The translations under genes and the position numbers were made by a program. A model generated the notes under the pieces. That model worked only from the letters and a program-made list of their open reading frames with translations. It had not been told where the DNA came from and searched no databases. This document shows, piece after piece, positions 25,338 to 33,884 of a DNA stretch of 64,000 nt. Within the stretch, counting starts at the first letter, position 1, and each line of letters starts with the position of its first letter. Source of the DNA: Gordonia sp. SL306 (GTDB lineage Bacteria; Actinomycetota; Actinomycetes; Mycobacteriales; Mycobacteriaceae); contig NZ_CP113063.1 of assembly GCF_026625785.1 (NCBI RefSeq), positions 3,596,001-3,660,000 of the forward strand, read 5' to 3'.

Positions 25338-27047
25338 ATGAAGTTGTCTGTGCGATGGGCGTTCGCGCTCGCGGTTTCCGGGCTGGTGGGCGTGATGATC
25401 GGGCAGACCGCCGATCTTCCGATGGCGGCCGGTCGACCATCACCGAGCCGGATCGAACACCGGATCGCGTCATCGTCGCCGGTGACCGACGTGATCGCAT
25501 CGGTGGTCAGTCTCAGGGTGCCGCTGCCGGCGACCGCGAAGGCTCATCCCGCCGCGTGTGATCGCCTCTCCTATCTCAGATACCGCTCGGCGGACGGGCC
25601 GGCGAGATCGGTCGATGCCGACCGCGTGCTGGTCGCCCAGCCCGGCATCTTCGAAGGTGCCGGGGCGTTCGAATCCGTGGCGCGCAACACCGTGGCCGCC
25701 GCGGCGGCGCAGGGACGTCATATCGAGTTCTGGGCCCTCGACCGCCGATCCAACTGCCTCGAGGACCACACGGGAACCCAGGCTGCGCTCTCGGCGAAGA
25801 ACCTCGATGTCGCGACCGACTACTACTTCCACGGATCATCGGTGTACGGGCGGAGATTCGGCGGCTACGCCGACGGTCCGGCCACGGCCTGGCTGGGGGA
25901 CGTGGGGCTCGCACAGACACTGCGTGACGAGTACGACGTACTCCGGCTCGAGTTCCCCGACCAGGCGGCTCGAAAGCGGAAAGTCATGTGCGGCGGACAT
26001 TCACTCGGCGGATTCATCACCGGGTACTTCGCCAACTGGGACTTCGACGGCAATCGTGCAACCACGCGCGATGCCGGATTCAACCAGTGCTCAGGCTATT
26101 TCGCGCTCGACACCGTCATCAAGGCCGGCGGTCCGAACCCGATCCGCGGCGTCGACACCCCCGACATCCCGCCGGCACTCGCGGCGCCGCTCGCGGCCGC
26201 CTCCGGCGAGCTCACCGATATCTATCCGGTGCTGCGGCTGCCGGCGGTCATCAATCCCGAGACGACCAATCTGCTCGCGATCGCGGGCCTCGCCGCGCGA
26301 CTGAACCCCGACGGCATCAACGATCTCGTCTCCCGACTTCCACAGAACCCCAACATCGATGCCACCCTGCGGGCGTTGCTGTCGAAGGACCCGCTGATGG
26401 CCGCCTCGGGATCGCCGAGTATCCGCGATCTCTATGCCACCAACGACGCCGTTGTGGGAGCCTTGCTCGACGACAACTCGCAGCCGCTCGGGTTCCTGCA
26501 GGCGAGTGTCGGATTCATCGATCGTGGGCCGGTGCAGGACAAGTCCTTTCCGGTGCCCAACGAGGTCGTCGCCGCCGCGCCGGCACTGGGCAGCGTGTTC
26601 GGGCGCGACCGCAAGGCAGCGCCTTCGGTGTACGGCAACCCCAGGGTCGTCTACACGTGGGCCGACTACGACGAGGTCACCCCGAACGCCTACACCGACC
26701 CGTCGAAAGAGGTGACGTCGATCGCGCAGCTGGTGCGGAGCCTGTCCGAGCCGCCGCTCGACTTCACCGAATGGTATTTCCCGATGGCGATCAACACCGA
26801 CCTCGTGCAGGGGACCGCTCCGGCGATCGCGGCGCACTACCTCTACCGCGACGGAGTCAAACGCAATCCCGTGCTCACCGTGCAGGGTGACGGTGGCCTC
26901 GACCTCGGAGCGTCGGACAACCCCACCGACGTTCCGGTCACACTGCACGGCTACAACCACATCGACGTGCTGACCGCGGCCCAGCGGCAGAACGACGGGC
27001 GGCCCGAGCAGGTCTCGACCCGGCTGGCGGCGTTCAGCGGCCGCTGA
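25338..27047 (+). CDS. Secreted alpha/beta-hydrolase (GHSLGG)
   Basis: About 569 residues. The N-terminus from 25338 (MKLSVRWAFALAVSGLVGVM) is a Sec signal peptide; an ATG at 25329 would add three residues. The catalytic serine is in CGGHSLGGFITGYF. Two Cys near the N-terminus (HPAACDRLSY and SNCLED) and NQCSGY may form disulfides. It contains an SxxS-rich insert and ends with a short GYNHIDV segment holding a likely catalytic His. An exported esterase or lipase is likely. It resembles a group of large exported hydrolases common in Gordonia, Rhodococcus and Mycobacterium; substrate unknown. Confidence 0.8.
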   Translation: MKLSVRWAFALAVSGLVGVMIGQTADLPMAAGRPSPSRIEHRIASSSPVTDVIASVVSLRVPLPATAKAHPAACDRLSYLRYRSADGPARSVDADRVLVAQPGIFEGAGAFESVARNTVAAAAAQGRHIEFWALDRRSNCLEDHTGTQAALSAKNLDVATDYYFHGSSVYGRRFGGYADGPATAWLGDVGLAQTLRDEYDVLRLEFPDQAARKRKVMCGGHSLGGFITGYFANWDFDGNRATTRDAGFNQCSGYFALDTVIKAGGPNPIRGVDTPDIPPALAAPLAAASGELTDIYPVLRLPAVINPETTNLLAIAGLAARLNPDGINDLVSRLPQNPNIDATLRALLSKDPLMAASGSPSIRDLYATNDAVVGALLDDNSQPLGFLQASVGFIDRGPVQDKSFPVPNEVVAAAPALGSVFGRDRKAAPSVYGNPRVVYTWADYDEVTPNAYTDPSKEVTSIAQLVRSLSEPPLDFTEWYFPMAINTDLVQGTAPAIAAHYLYRDGVKRNPVLTVQGDGGLDLGASDNPTDVPVTLHGYNHIDVLTAAQRQNDGRPEQVSTRLAAFSGR

Positions 27048-27112
27048 ATGGACCGCGGACGAAACGACCCTGTCCCGGTCAGCCGATCGTGCGCGCCGGT
27101 GCCCTCGGAGAC

Positions 27113-27165
27113 CAATCCACCTCGATTGCCGCAATCCACCTGTGAACCCTCCGAAGGTGGATTGC
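27113..27165. promoter_or_regulatory. Repeated CAATCCACCT boxes, including an 11-bp inverted repeat
   Basis: CAATCCACCT occurs at 27113-27122 and 27132-27141 (19 bp apart). The second lies in a perfect inverted repeat CGCAATCCACC (27130-27140) / GGTGGATTGCG (27156-27166). A fourth half-copy GGTGGAT is at 27175-27181. The cluster sits just before a membrane-protein gene, so it looks like a multi-site operator. No regulator is identified. Confidence 0.55.
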
Positions 27166-27211
27166 GACGAACGGGGTGGATCGAGCCGACGCGCTCGCCA
27201 TACTTTCGACC

Positions 27212-28294
27212 ATGACCGAGTCGCGACATTCGCGCACCAACGCGGTGATCGTTCGCAGTATCTACGGGACCGCTGCGGTCGAGTGGTTCCTGATCTTCGC
27301 CATCGGCACCATCCTGGTGACGCGGCTCTATCTCCAGCTGACCGGGTATCCACAGGTCGGCGGCGGGACGCTGCACATCGCACACGCGCTGTGGGGCGGT
27401 GCGCTGATGATGCTCGCATTGGTCACCGGCTGGCTCTTCCTCGGCGCGACACCGCGCATCGTGGCGGTCGTCATGGGTGGCATCGGGTTCGGCCTGTTCC
27501 TCGACGAGGTCGGGAAGTTCGTGACCAAGGACAACGACTACTTCTACGGTCCGTCCGCCGAGATCATGTACGTCCTCGTCGTGCTGATCCTGCTGATCAG
27601 CCGGATCGTACGGGACGTCAAGCGGCCGTCCGAAGCGGAGGCGTTGGCGAATGCGGCGGCGATCATCGCCGACGGCGTCGCGCACGGCCTTCCGCATCGC
27701 AGGCGTGAGCAGGCCGAGAATTTCCTCGACCTCGCGGCAGATCGAGGCGCCGATCCGGACGTGATCGGTCACCTGCGGGCACTGCTCGACACCGGAGCCG
27801 ACTCGCCCGATCGTCTGATGCGTCTGCGCCACCGGGCCACGGCGATGATCCCGGGGTTCCTGCGGAGTCCGAAGTGGGTCACGTTCTTCGGATGGATGCT
27901 CACGATCAGTTCGGTTGGCACGGTGATCGTCGGCGGCCTCAGCTTCTACTTCGACGGCACGCGGGGTGGCGATGTCGACATCTATCTCGAATTGAGCCGC
28001 AACGAGACCGCGACGTGGATCCTGTTGGTCAGCGGCGTGGTGACTCTGACGCTGTCACTTCCTGCGATGATCGCCCGCCGACGGACCACTCGCGTGTGGC
28101 CCCTGCGGTCGCTGCGCATCGCGGCGCTCGTCTTCACGCTCTCCAATGCACTGGTCGACTTCGCGCTGGACGGCTTCGGCGCATTGTTCAACCTCGCGAT
28201 CGGGCTCTTCGCGCTCGCGGTGATGACTTACCACCTCGGACTGACGGTCCAGGCGGCCGATGCGGCAGGCGAGCATGATCAACTGAGAGTGTGA
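27212..28294 (+). CDS. Hypothetical multi-pass membrane protein
   Basis: A 360-residue integral membrane protein of unknown family. Seven to eight hydrophobic segments are arranged as three or four near the N-terminus ([61 protein letters not shown]), then a soluble helical region (about 145-215), then a further set. The ATG at 27212 follows TACTTT (27201-27206) by 5 nt, so it may be leaderless. The next gene overlaps by 4 nt (GTGA), linking it to a Nudix hydrolase. Operator-like boxes lie upstream. Confidence 0.75.
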   Translation: MTESRHSRTNAVIVRSIYGTAAVEWFLIFAIGTILVTRLYLQLTGYPQVGGGTLHIAHALWGGALMMLALVTGWLFLGATPRIVAVVMGGIGFGLFLDEVGKFVTKDNDYFYGPSAEIMYVLVVLILLISRIVRDVKRPSEAEALANAAAIIADGVAHGLPHRRREQAENFLDLAADRGADPDVIGHLRALLDTGADSPDRLMRLRHRATAMIPGFLRSPKWVTFFGWMLTISSVGTVIVGGLSFYFDGTRGGDVDIYLELSRNETATWILLVSGVVTLTLSLPAMIARRRTTRVWPLRSLRIAALVFTLSNALVDFALDGFGALFNLAIGLFALAVMTYHLGLTVQAADAAGEHDQLRV

Positions 28295-28893
28295 TCACCG
28301 CAGAACGCACACAGGCCGCGGCCCGCATTGCCGGGCTCGGCCGCCGCGAAGTGTCGTCGCCCGAAGCCCGCCCGGCCGCGGTCGCGATCATCATCGCGGA
28401 GCGGGCCGGCCGGCAGGGGATCTGGCTCATGAAGCGGCCCGCGACGATGCGCCGCCATGCCGCGCAGTATGCGCTGCCGGGCGGCCGCCTCGACCCGGGT
28501 GAGGACTCCGTGACAGCGGCATTACGGGAGACGCACGAGGAAATCGGGCTGGATCTCGGCACGGACTCCGTGCTCGGCATGCTCGACGACTACCCGACCC
28601 GATCCGGCTTCGTGATCACGCCGGTCATCTGTTGGGCCGAGGGCGAGGCCGAACCGACGCCCAGCCCGGACGAGGTGGCGCAGTTGTTCTTCGTCACGCT
28701 CGACGAGCTGATGGTCGAGCCGCGGTTCCTCACCATCCCCGAATCGGACCGCCCGGTGATCCAGCTCCCGATCGTCGGCGCCCTGGTCCATGCGCCGACG
28801 GCCGCAGTCATCTACCAGTTCGCCGAGGTCGTGCTCCGGGGGAGATCCACCCGTGTCGACGGCTTTGAGCAGCCGGTTTTCGCCTGGCGATGA
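28291..28893 (+). CDS. Nudix hydrolase (CoA pyrophosphatase-like)
   Basis: A 200-residue Nudix enzyme with a full box: [22 protein letters not shown] (G-x5-E-x7-RE-x2-EE-x-G). The preceding segment ([19 protein letters not shown]) matches the NudL/CoAse type, which cleaves CoA or acyl-CoA to phosphopantetheine and 3',5'-ADP. The GTG start overlaps the stop of the membrane protein. Substrate assignment is by resemblance only. Confidence 0.88.
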   Translation: MITAERTQAAARIAGLGRREVSSPEARPAAVAIIIAERAGRQGIWLMKRPATMRRHAAQYALPGGRLDPGEDSVTAALRETHEEIGLDLGTDSVLGMLDDYPTRSGFVITPVICWAEGEAEPTPSPDEVAQLFFVTLDELMVEPRFLTIPESDRPVIQLPIVGALVHAPTAAVIYQFAEVVLRGRSTRVDGFEQPVFAWR

Positions 28894-28919
28894 TTTTTTG
28901 AGAATTTTTCCAGATCTCG

Positions 28920-28945
28920 GGAATGGAATCGGACCGCGGTCCGTT
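28920..28945 (+). promoter_or_regulatory. Possible ECF-type promoter and palindrome upstream of yceI
   Basis: GGAAT (28920-28924) and GTT (28943-28945) are 18 bp apart, as in SigE/SigH-type promoters. Between them is a perfect 14-bp palindrome CGGACCGCGGTCCG (28930-28943). Pattern match only. Confidence 0.35.
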
Positions 28946-29020
28946 TGAACGTGTGATGGGTCGAGAGGCCCACCCTGACAGACCGAACATGATCACCGTC
29001 CACCTGGAGGATTTGTCACC

Positions 29021-29569
29021 ATGACCACAGCAGTAACCGCTCCCATCGCCGCCGGCACCTGGGCGATCGACGCTTCGCATTCCGCCGTCGCCTTCTCCGT
29101 GAAGCACCTCATGGTGAGCAAGGTCCGCGGAAACTTCGAGAACTTCTCCGGCACCATCACCATCGCCGAGGACGGCACCCCTGCCGTGCAGGCCGAGATC
29201 GACGTCACCTCGATCACCACCGGCAACGAGCAGCGCGACGGACACATCAAGTCCGCCGACTTCTTCGACGCAGAGAAGTTCCCGAAGGCGACCTTCGTCT
29301 CCACTTCTGTTGCCCCCAAGGGTGACGACTACGTCCTCACCGGCGACTTCACCCTCCGCGGCGTCACCAAGACCGTCGAGCTCGAGCTCGAGTTCAACGG
29401 CGTGAGCCCGGGCATGGGCCACGGCCCGGTCGCCGGTTTCGAGGCCAAGACCGTGCTCAACCGCAAGGACTTCGGTATCGACATCGAAATGCCCCTCGAG
29501 GGCGGCGGCGTCGTCGTCGGTGACAAGGTCACCATCACCCTCGAGATCGAGGCAGGCCAGCCGGCCTGA
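29021..29569 (+). CDS. YceI-family protein
   Basis: A 182-residue protein of the YceI/polyisoprenoid-binding lipocalin-like family. The typical start (GTWAIDASHSAVAFSVKHLMVSKVRGNF, seen at residues 12-40) and the closing GDKVTITLEIEA are intact. No signal peptide, so it is cytoplasmic, as in many actinobacteria. Family members bind long isoprenoid chains; roles in stress are reported. A strong GGAGG is 11 nt before the ATG. A strong terminator follows, so it is monocistronic. Confidence 0.93.
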   Translation: MTTAVTAPIAAGTWAIDASHSAVAFSVKHLMVSKVRGNFENFSGTITIAEDGTPAVQAEIDVTSITTGNEQRDGHIKSADFFDAEKFPKATFVSTSVAPKGDDYVLTGDFTLRGVTKTVELELEFNGVSPGMGHGPVAGFEAKTVLNRKDFGIDIEMPLEGGGVVVGDKVTITLEIEAGQPA

Positions 29570-29617
29570 TCCCGACCGTCTGACCTCGGCACCGGAGTCA
29601 CCTCGGGTCGACCCCTG

Positions 29618-29667
29618 ACGGGAGTCGATGCCGCGCCACACCTGAGCGCGGCGTCGGCTCCCGTTTT
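29618..29667 (+). terminator. Strong intrinsic terminator after yceI
   Basis: A 19-bp stem (29618-29636 with 29646-29664, two G-U pairs), a 9-nt loop and a TTTT tail. One of the few classical terminators in this window. Confidence 0.88.
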
Positions 29668-29732
29668 CGTGGTCGGCGCAAGGGCGGCGTTCGGTAGGCT
29701 TGCACTACGCCGCTGGGCAGGGAGGTGGCCGT

Positions 29733-31454
29733 ATGGTGCGACCACGCGGCCCCTGGTCCGACACCGTCGGGTCGTGGGGCGGAGTCCATGCGCCCTCATT
29801 GCTGTGGGGTCGCATCAGCGCACCGATCTCACAGCATTGGGCCAACCTGACTGCGACCGAGCGCGCGCGAATGGCGCGGTGGGCCACGGCGGCGGCGGCA
29901 CTGGCGATCAGCATCACGAACTGTGTCGTCGGCGTGGAGACCTTTCTCCTCGTGCAACTCGCGTTCAACGGCGGCCAGCTCAACTTCGACACCACGCTCG
30001 GCGCCCCCAATTTCCCCGCAGTCGTGATCGCCATCGTGATAGGGCTGATCATCAACGTCGCCCTCGGACTCTCCGTGTTCCGCCCGCAGCTGCGCTGGTT
30101 CGTCAGCGGGCGTCCCGCGGACCGCGCCCGGCGTCGCGCCGTGCAGCGCATCCCCGGCTATCAGGTGATCGCCACCCTGATCGCGTGGTCGGCGGCGGTC
30201 CTGTCCTATGTGCTCGCCGCCAACGAGCTCACCGAGAAGACCGTGGTGGGTGTCGCAGTGGCATTCATGATGGCGGGTTTCTCGAGTTCCTGCATCACCT
30301 ACGTGTTCGCCGAGCGGGCCGCCCGGCCGTTGTCGGTGGTCGCGCTGCAGGACGCACCGGCACAGCACGTGATGCACGGCGTACAGACGAGGATGATCGC
30401 GGTGTGGGCGGTGAGCTCGGCCGTCCCGATGCTCGGCCTGCTCATCATCAACATCGGGCGGTGGACGGGCATGCTGCCGCCGGCCGTCGGCCCCGTCGAC
30501 TGGGCGACCGTGGTACTCGCCATCGTCGGTCTGGCATCCGGAGCCCGCGTGATGGTCCTCGTCGGCCGAGCCATCGCCGACCCGCTCGTCGATCTGCGGC
30601 GAGCTGTCGAACGCGTCGAGCAAGGGGACCTATCGGCCCAGGTCGCGGTCTACGATTCCTCCGAACTCGGTGTCCTGCAACACGGTTTCAACGAGATGGT
30701 GGAGGGACTCGACGAGCGTGAACGCATGCGCGAGCTGTTCGCCCGCCACGTCGGGGACACGGTTGCCGAACTCGCGCTCGAGCGTGGGGTCGGCATGCAC
30801 GGCACCAACGCACTCGTCGGTGTGCTGTTCGTCGACATCGTGGGGTCGACGTCGATTGCCGCCCAGCAGGACCCGCAGGCCACGGTGAAATTGCTGAACA
30901 GCTTTTTCACCATCGTCGCCGACGTGGTCGACAACCATTCCGGGTTCGTCAACAAATTCGAGGGTGACGCCGCACTCGCGGTGTTCGGCGTGCCGGTCGT
31001 CATCGACGATCCGGCAGCCGAAGCCCTGGCGGCCGCGCGGGATCTGGCGGTGCGGCTCGAGGAACTGCCGGTCCGGTGGGGGATCGGGGTTTCCTACGGG
31101 ATGTCGTTCGCGGGCAATGTCGGTGCCGAACAGCGCTACGAGTACACCGTCATCGGAGATCCGGTCAACGAGTGCGCGCGGCTGTCCGAACTCGCGAAGA
31201 CATCCGCCGTCCCGGTTCTGGCCGGTGACGCTGCCGTCGGCGCTGCGGGAGATGAGGCGGAGGAGTGGAGTTCGGTTGGCAGCCGGACATTGCGCGGTCG
31301 GCCGCGGCCGACGGAGGTGTTCGCCCCGGCGGCGCTGATCGTCGAGCCGGCGAACCCGTCGGTCGGCGGGGTGCTCTCGGGCCTGCTCCGGCCGGCGCGG
31401 CGCGTGGGGCTGACCGGGATGATGCGCCTGCCGTCCGGGTTTCTCGGCCGTTGA
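29733..31454 (+). CDS. Membrane adenylate cyclase (6TM-HAMP-CHD)
   Basis: A 573-residue class III cyclase. Six hydrophobic segments (about residues 45-290) lead to a HAMP domain (DPLVDLRRAVERVEQGDLSA region) and the catalytic domain. Metal-binding Asp is in FVDIVGSTSIA and the second in FEGDAALAVFG; the segment RYEYTVIGDPVNEC holds the transition-state residues. It converts ATP to cAMP. The start at 29733 follows GGGAGGTGG; an upstream in-frame ATG has no such site. The window also has a perfect CRP-type site upstream of rpfA, a plausible distant target of cAMP. Confidence 0.92.
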   Translation: MVRPRGPWSDTVGSWGGVHAPSLLWGRISAPISQHWANLTATERARMARWATAAAALAISITNCVVGVETFLLVQLAFNGGQLNFDTTLGAPNFPAVVIAIVIGLIINVALGLSVFRPQLRWFVSGRPADRARRRAVQRIPGYQVIATLIAWSAAVLSYVLAANELTEKTVVGVAVAFMMAGFSSSCITYVFAERAARPLSVVALQDAPAQHVMHGVQTRMIAVWAVSSAVPMLGLLIINIGRWTGMLPPAVGPVDWATVVLAIVGLASGARVMVLVGRAIADPLVDLRRAVERVEQGDLSAQVAVYDSSELGVLQHGFNEMVEGLDERERMRELFARHVGDTVAELALERGVGMHGTNALVGVLFVDIVGSTSIAAQQDPQATVKLLNSFFTIVADVVDNHSGFVNKFEGDAALAVFGVPVVIDDPAAEALAAARDLAVRLEELPVRWGIGVSYGMSFAGNVGAEQRYEYTVIGDPVNECARLSELAKTSAVPVLAGDAAVGAAGDEAEEWSSVGSRTLRGRPRPTEVFAPAALIVEPANPSVGGVLSGLLRPARRVGLTGMMRLPSGFLGR

Positions 31455-31514
31455 CGGCCATCGGCGACGTCAATAGCGTGGACCGCATCATTCGCCGAGC
31501 AGGGGGTTGTGAGC

Positions 31515-32390
31515 ATGAGTGGTTGGTCGACATCGGACATCCCGGATCAGTCCGGACGCACGGTGGTCATCACCGGCGCCAACAGCGGTCTTGGTGCGGA
31601 GACCGCGAAGGCGCTGGCTGAGGCGGGTGCAGAGGTGATCCTCGCGTGTCGTAACGCGCAGAAGGCCGATGTGGTGGCGCGGGAGATCGGGTCCGCGGCG
31701 ACCGTGGCCCAACTCGACCTCGCCGATCTCGACTCGGTGCGTGCCTTCGCCGACGGTCTCACCGGGGCCGACGTGCTGATCAACAATGCGGGAGTGATGG
31801 CGATCCCGCTCGGTCGCACGGCGCAGGGATTCGAGATGCAGATGGGCACAAATCATCTCGGCCACTTCGCGTTGACCGCGCTGGTCCTGCCGAAGATCAC
31901 CGGACGGGTCGTGACGCTGTCGTCGACGATGCATCAGATGGGACGAATCGACCTCGGGGACCTCAACTGGGACAAGCGACGTTATCGGCGCTGGCGAGCG
32001 TACGGCGACTCCAAGCTGGCCAACCTCATGTTCGGCAAGGAGCTGGCCGATCGACTTGCCGCCGCCGGGTCTGCGACGGCGTCGCTGATCGCGCACCCCG
32101 GTTATGCCGCAACCGAACTGCAGGGCAAGTCCGGGACGGTCGAGGACGTGTTCATGAATGCGGCAAACAAGATTTTCGCGCAGTCGGCCGCAGCGGGGGC
32201 ACTGCCGTCGCTGTATGCCGCGACGTCCCCCGATGCCACGAGCGGTACCTTCTACGGGCCCACCCAGATGTTCGGTGCCCACGGCGCCCCGGGGATCTCC
32301 GGGTACAACAAGCGTGCCGACGACAAGGCCATCCGCGATGGTCTGTGGACGACCTCGGAGAAGTTGACAGACATCGGCTTCCAGATCTGA
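31515..32390 (+). CDS. SDR oxidoreductase (retinol dehydrogenase-like)
   Basis: A 291-residue SDR with TGANSGLG, NNAGVM and the catalytic Tyr/Lys in YGDSKLAN; Ser is in LSSTMHQM. The order and the long C-terminus fit the protochlorophyllide-reductase/retinol-dehydrogenase-like branch often annotated in actinobacteria. AGGGGG lies 8 nt before the ATG at 31515. Substrate unknown. Confidence 0.88.
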   Translation: MSGWSTSDIPDQSGRTVVITGANSGLGAETAKALAEAGAEVILACRNAQKADVVAREIGSAATVAQLDLADLDSVRAFADGLTGADVLINNAGVMAIPLGRTAQGFEMQMGTNHLGHFALTALVLPKITGRVVTLSSTMHQMGRIDLGDLNWDKRRYRRWRAYGDSKLANLMFGKELADRLAAAGSATASLIAHPGYAATELQGKSGTVEDVFMNAANKIFAQSAAAGALPSLYAATSPDATSGTFYGPTQMFGAHGAPGISGYNKRADDKAIRDGLWTTSEKLTDIGFQI

Positions 32391-32412
32391 CGCCGGTGTG
32401 CAGGCGCCCGGG

Positions 32413-32952
32413 CTACTGGACGTCGAACTTGATGGAGTTCGAGGCTCCGGAGATGGTGTCGGTGACGCTGATCGAGTAGGAACCCGGAGCGCGGAGGAGG
32501 AACGTCTTCGCCGAGGTGCAGTCCTGAGTCTTGGTCAGCTGCGCCTTCTTCGGGACCTTCGGTCCCGACAGGCGGACCTCCATGCGGCACTGGTTGCCGT
32601 CGACCACGGGACCGGCGTCGATGGTCGAGTTCCACCGCACGCCGAGCTGTGCGTTCTTCGGGTACACGCCCGGTGAGATCGCCTGTGCCTTGGGCGCATA
32701 CGCCCACACGTTGATGGACTTCACGCCATTGGTCGCATCGGGGCGGCCGAGCTTGCCGAAATGCTGCGGCTTCGAGCTCGACGACCCGAGGGCGGAGCTG
32801 CCGGCGTTCAGGAGATCGGAACTGCCCGACCCTGAGCTTCCCGCGCCCGCACTGCCGAAGAGAGTGTCCAGTGGACCGGCCGTTGCCGGGGCGGCGGCGG
32901 TGGCGATCGCGGCGGCGGCCAGAATGGCGACGGCGGCAGACTGTCGGATCAT
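32413..32952 (-). CDS. Secreted protein of unknown function
   Basis: A 179-residue exported protein. The start at 32952 gives a clean signal peptide (MIRQSAAVAILAAAAIATAA, cleavage near ATAG). A Ser/Gly-rich linker of about 30 residues follows. The mature C-terminal 120 residues have two Cys (NQCRMEV, QDCTSAK) and a series of beta-strands ending SISVTDTISGASNSIKFDV, which suggests an immunoglobulin-like fold. No family is recognised beyond similar secreted proteins expected in related genera. Confidence 0.75.
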   Translation of the reverse strand: MIRQSAAVAILAAAAIATAAAPATAGPLDTLFGSAGAGSSGSGSSDLLNAGSSALGSSSSKPQHFGKLGRPDATNGVKSINVWAYAPKAQAISPGVYPKNAQLGVRWNSTIDAGPVVDGNQCRMEVRLSGPKVPKKAQLTKTQDCTSAKTFLLRAPGSYSISVTDTISGASNSIKFDVQ

Positions 32953-33065
32953 GATTCTCTTTTCGGCTCGGCCCCAGGGCGGTGACAACGCCCCCGATTC
33001 AACCACCCGACCAGGATGGGAAAGATATCGGGTTGGGTCGATGTCGGGTCTGTCGGATCCCGCCG

Positions 33066-33692
33066 CTACCAGACGCCGGGCGGGCGGAACTGCACACTGA
33101 TGCGGGGACCGACGCCGGGCGATTTGGGCACCGCGTGTTCCCACGTCCGTTGACAGCTCCCACCCATCACCAGCAGATCCCCGGGCCCGACCACGAACCG
33201 CACCGACGATCCGCCGCCGCGGGGCCGCAACATCAGCGGGCGCGGGGAGCCGAGGGAGACGATGGCCACCATCGTGTCCGCGGTGGATCCGCGGCCGATC
33301 CGGTCGCCGTGCCAGGCGACGCTGTCGGAGCCGTCGCGATACAGACACAGTCCCGCGGTCGCGAAACCCTCGGGCAGTTCGTCGCGGTAGTGCCGCGACA
33401 GCCGCTCACGTGCTTCGCGGAGCAGGGGATCGGGGAATGCCGCCGCCTCGAGGTAGGTCGAGACGAGTCGCGGGACGTCGACGACGCGGTCGTACATCCG
33501 TCGACGTTCGGTGCGCCAGTCGGCCTTCTCGCGCAGCGCGTCGAAGAGCAGATCGGAGCCGGCGATCCAGCCCGGTCGCAGATCGACCCACGCGCCGTCG
33601 GTGAGCATGCGGCGAGTGGTCGCGTCGAGATCTCCGATACTCGTCTGGTCGCACTGCTGATCGAAGAGTGAACGCTGGATGCCCGCGGTCAT
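33066..33692 (-). CDS. AlkB-like 2-oxoglutarate/Fe(II) dioxygenase
   Basis: A 208-residue protein of the AlkB/ALKBH family. The metal HxD is in VAWHGDRIGRG and the 2OG-binding arginines in GVGPRISVQFRPPG; the distal His is in WEHAVPK. It probably repairs alkylated bases by oxidative demethylation, or acts on RNA. I take the ATG at 33692, with TAGCCT 7 nt upstream, which fits a leaderless mRNA. It is divergent from the MMPL gene. Confidence 0.88.
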   Translation of the reverse strand: MTAGIQRSLFDQQCDQTSIGDLDATTRRMLTDGAWVDLRPGWIAGSDLLFDALREKADWRTERRRMYDRVVDVPRLVSTYLEAAAFPDPLLREARERLSRHYRDELPEGFATAGLCLYRDGSDSVAWHGDRIGRGSTADTMVAIVSLGSPRPLMLRPRGGGSSVRFVVGPGDLLVMGGSCQRTWEHAVPKSPGVGPRISVQFRPPGVW

Positions 33693-33816
33693 GCCCAACA
33701 GGCTACCGCATGATGCGAACATGTGTTCGATGATGTGCATCGCACCCGTATGGCGCCGAGGGGTCCGCCACAAATGTCCATTTTGTGGTGGCGAACAGCC
33801 GAGTCTTTCGGTATCC

Positions 33817-33841
33817 AGTAACAAGTGGAAGTCACTAACAT
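33817..33841 (+). promoter_or_regulatory. Candidate TetR operator and -10 box before the MMPL gene
   Basis: AGTAAC (33817-33822) and GTCACT (33831-33836) form an imperfect inverted repeat (5 of 6 pairs), and TAACAT (33836-33841) could be a -10 box overlapping it. A TetR gene follows the MMPL gene, so autoregulation is plausible. Confidence 0.4.
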
Positions 33842-33884
33842 TTTTGGTGGCTTCTGTTTGTTGGGCTCGTGCGAAGGGAAGACC

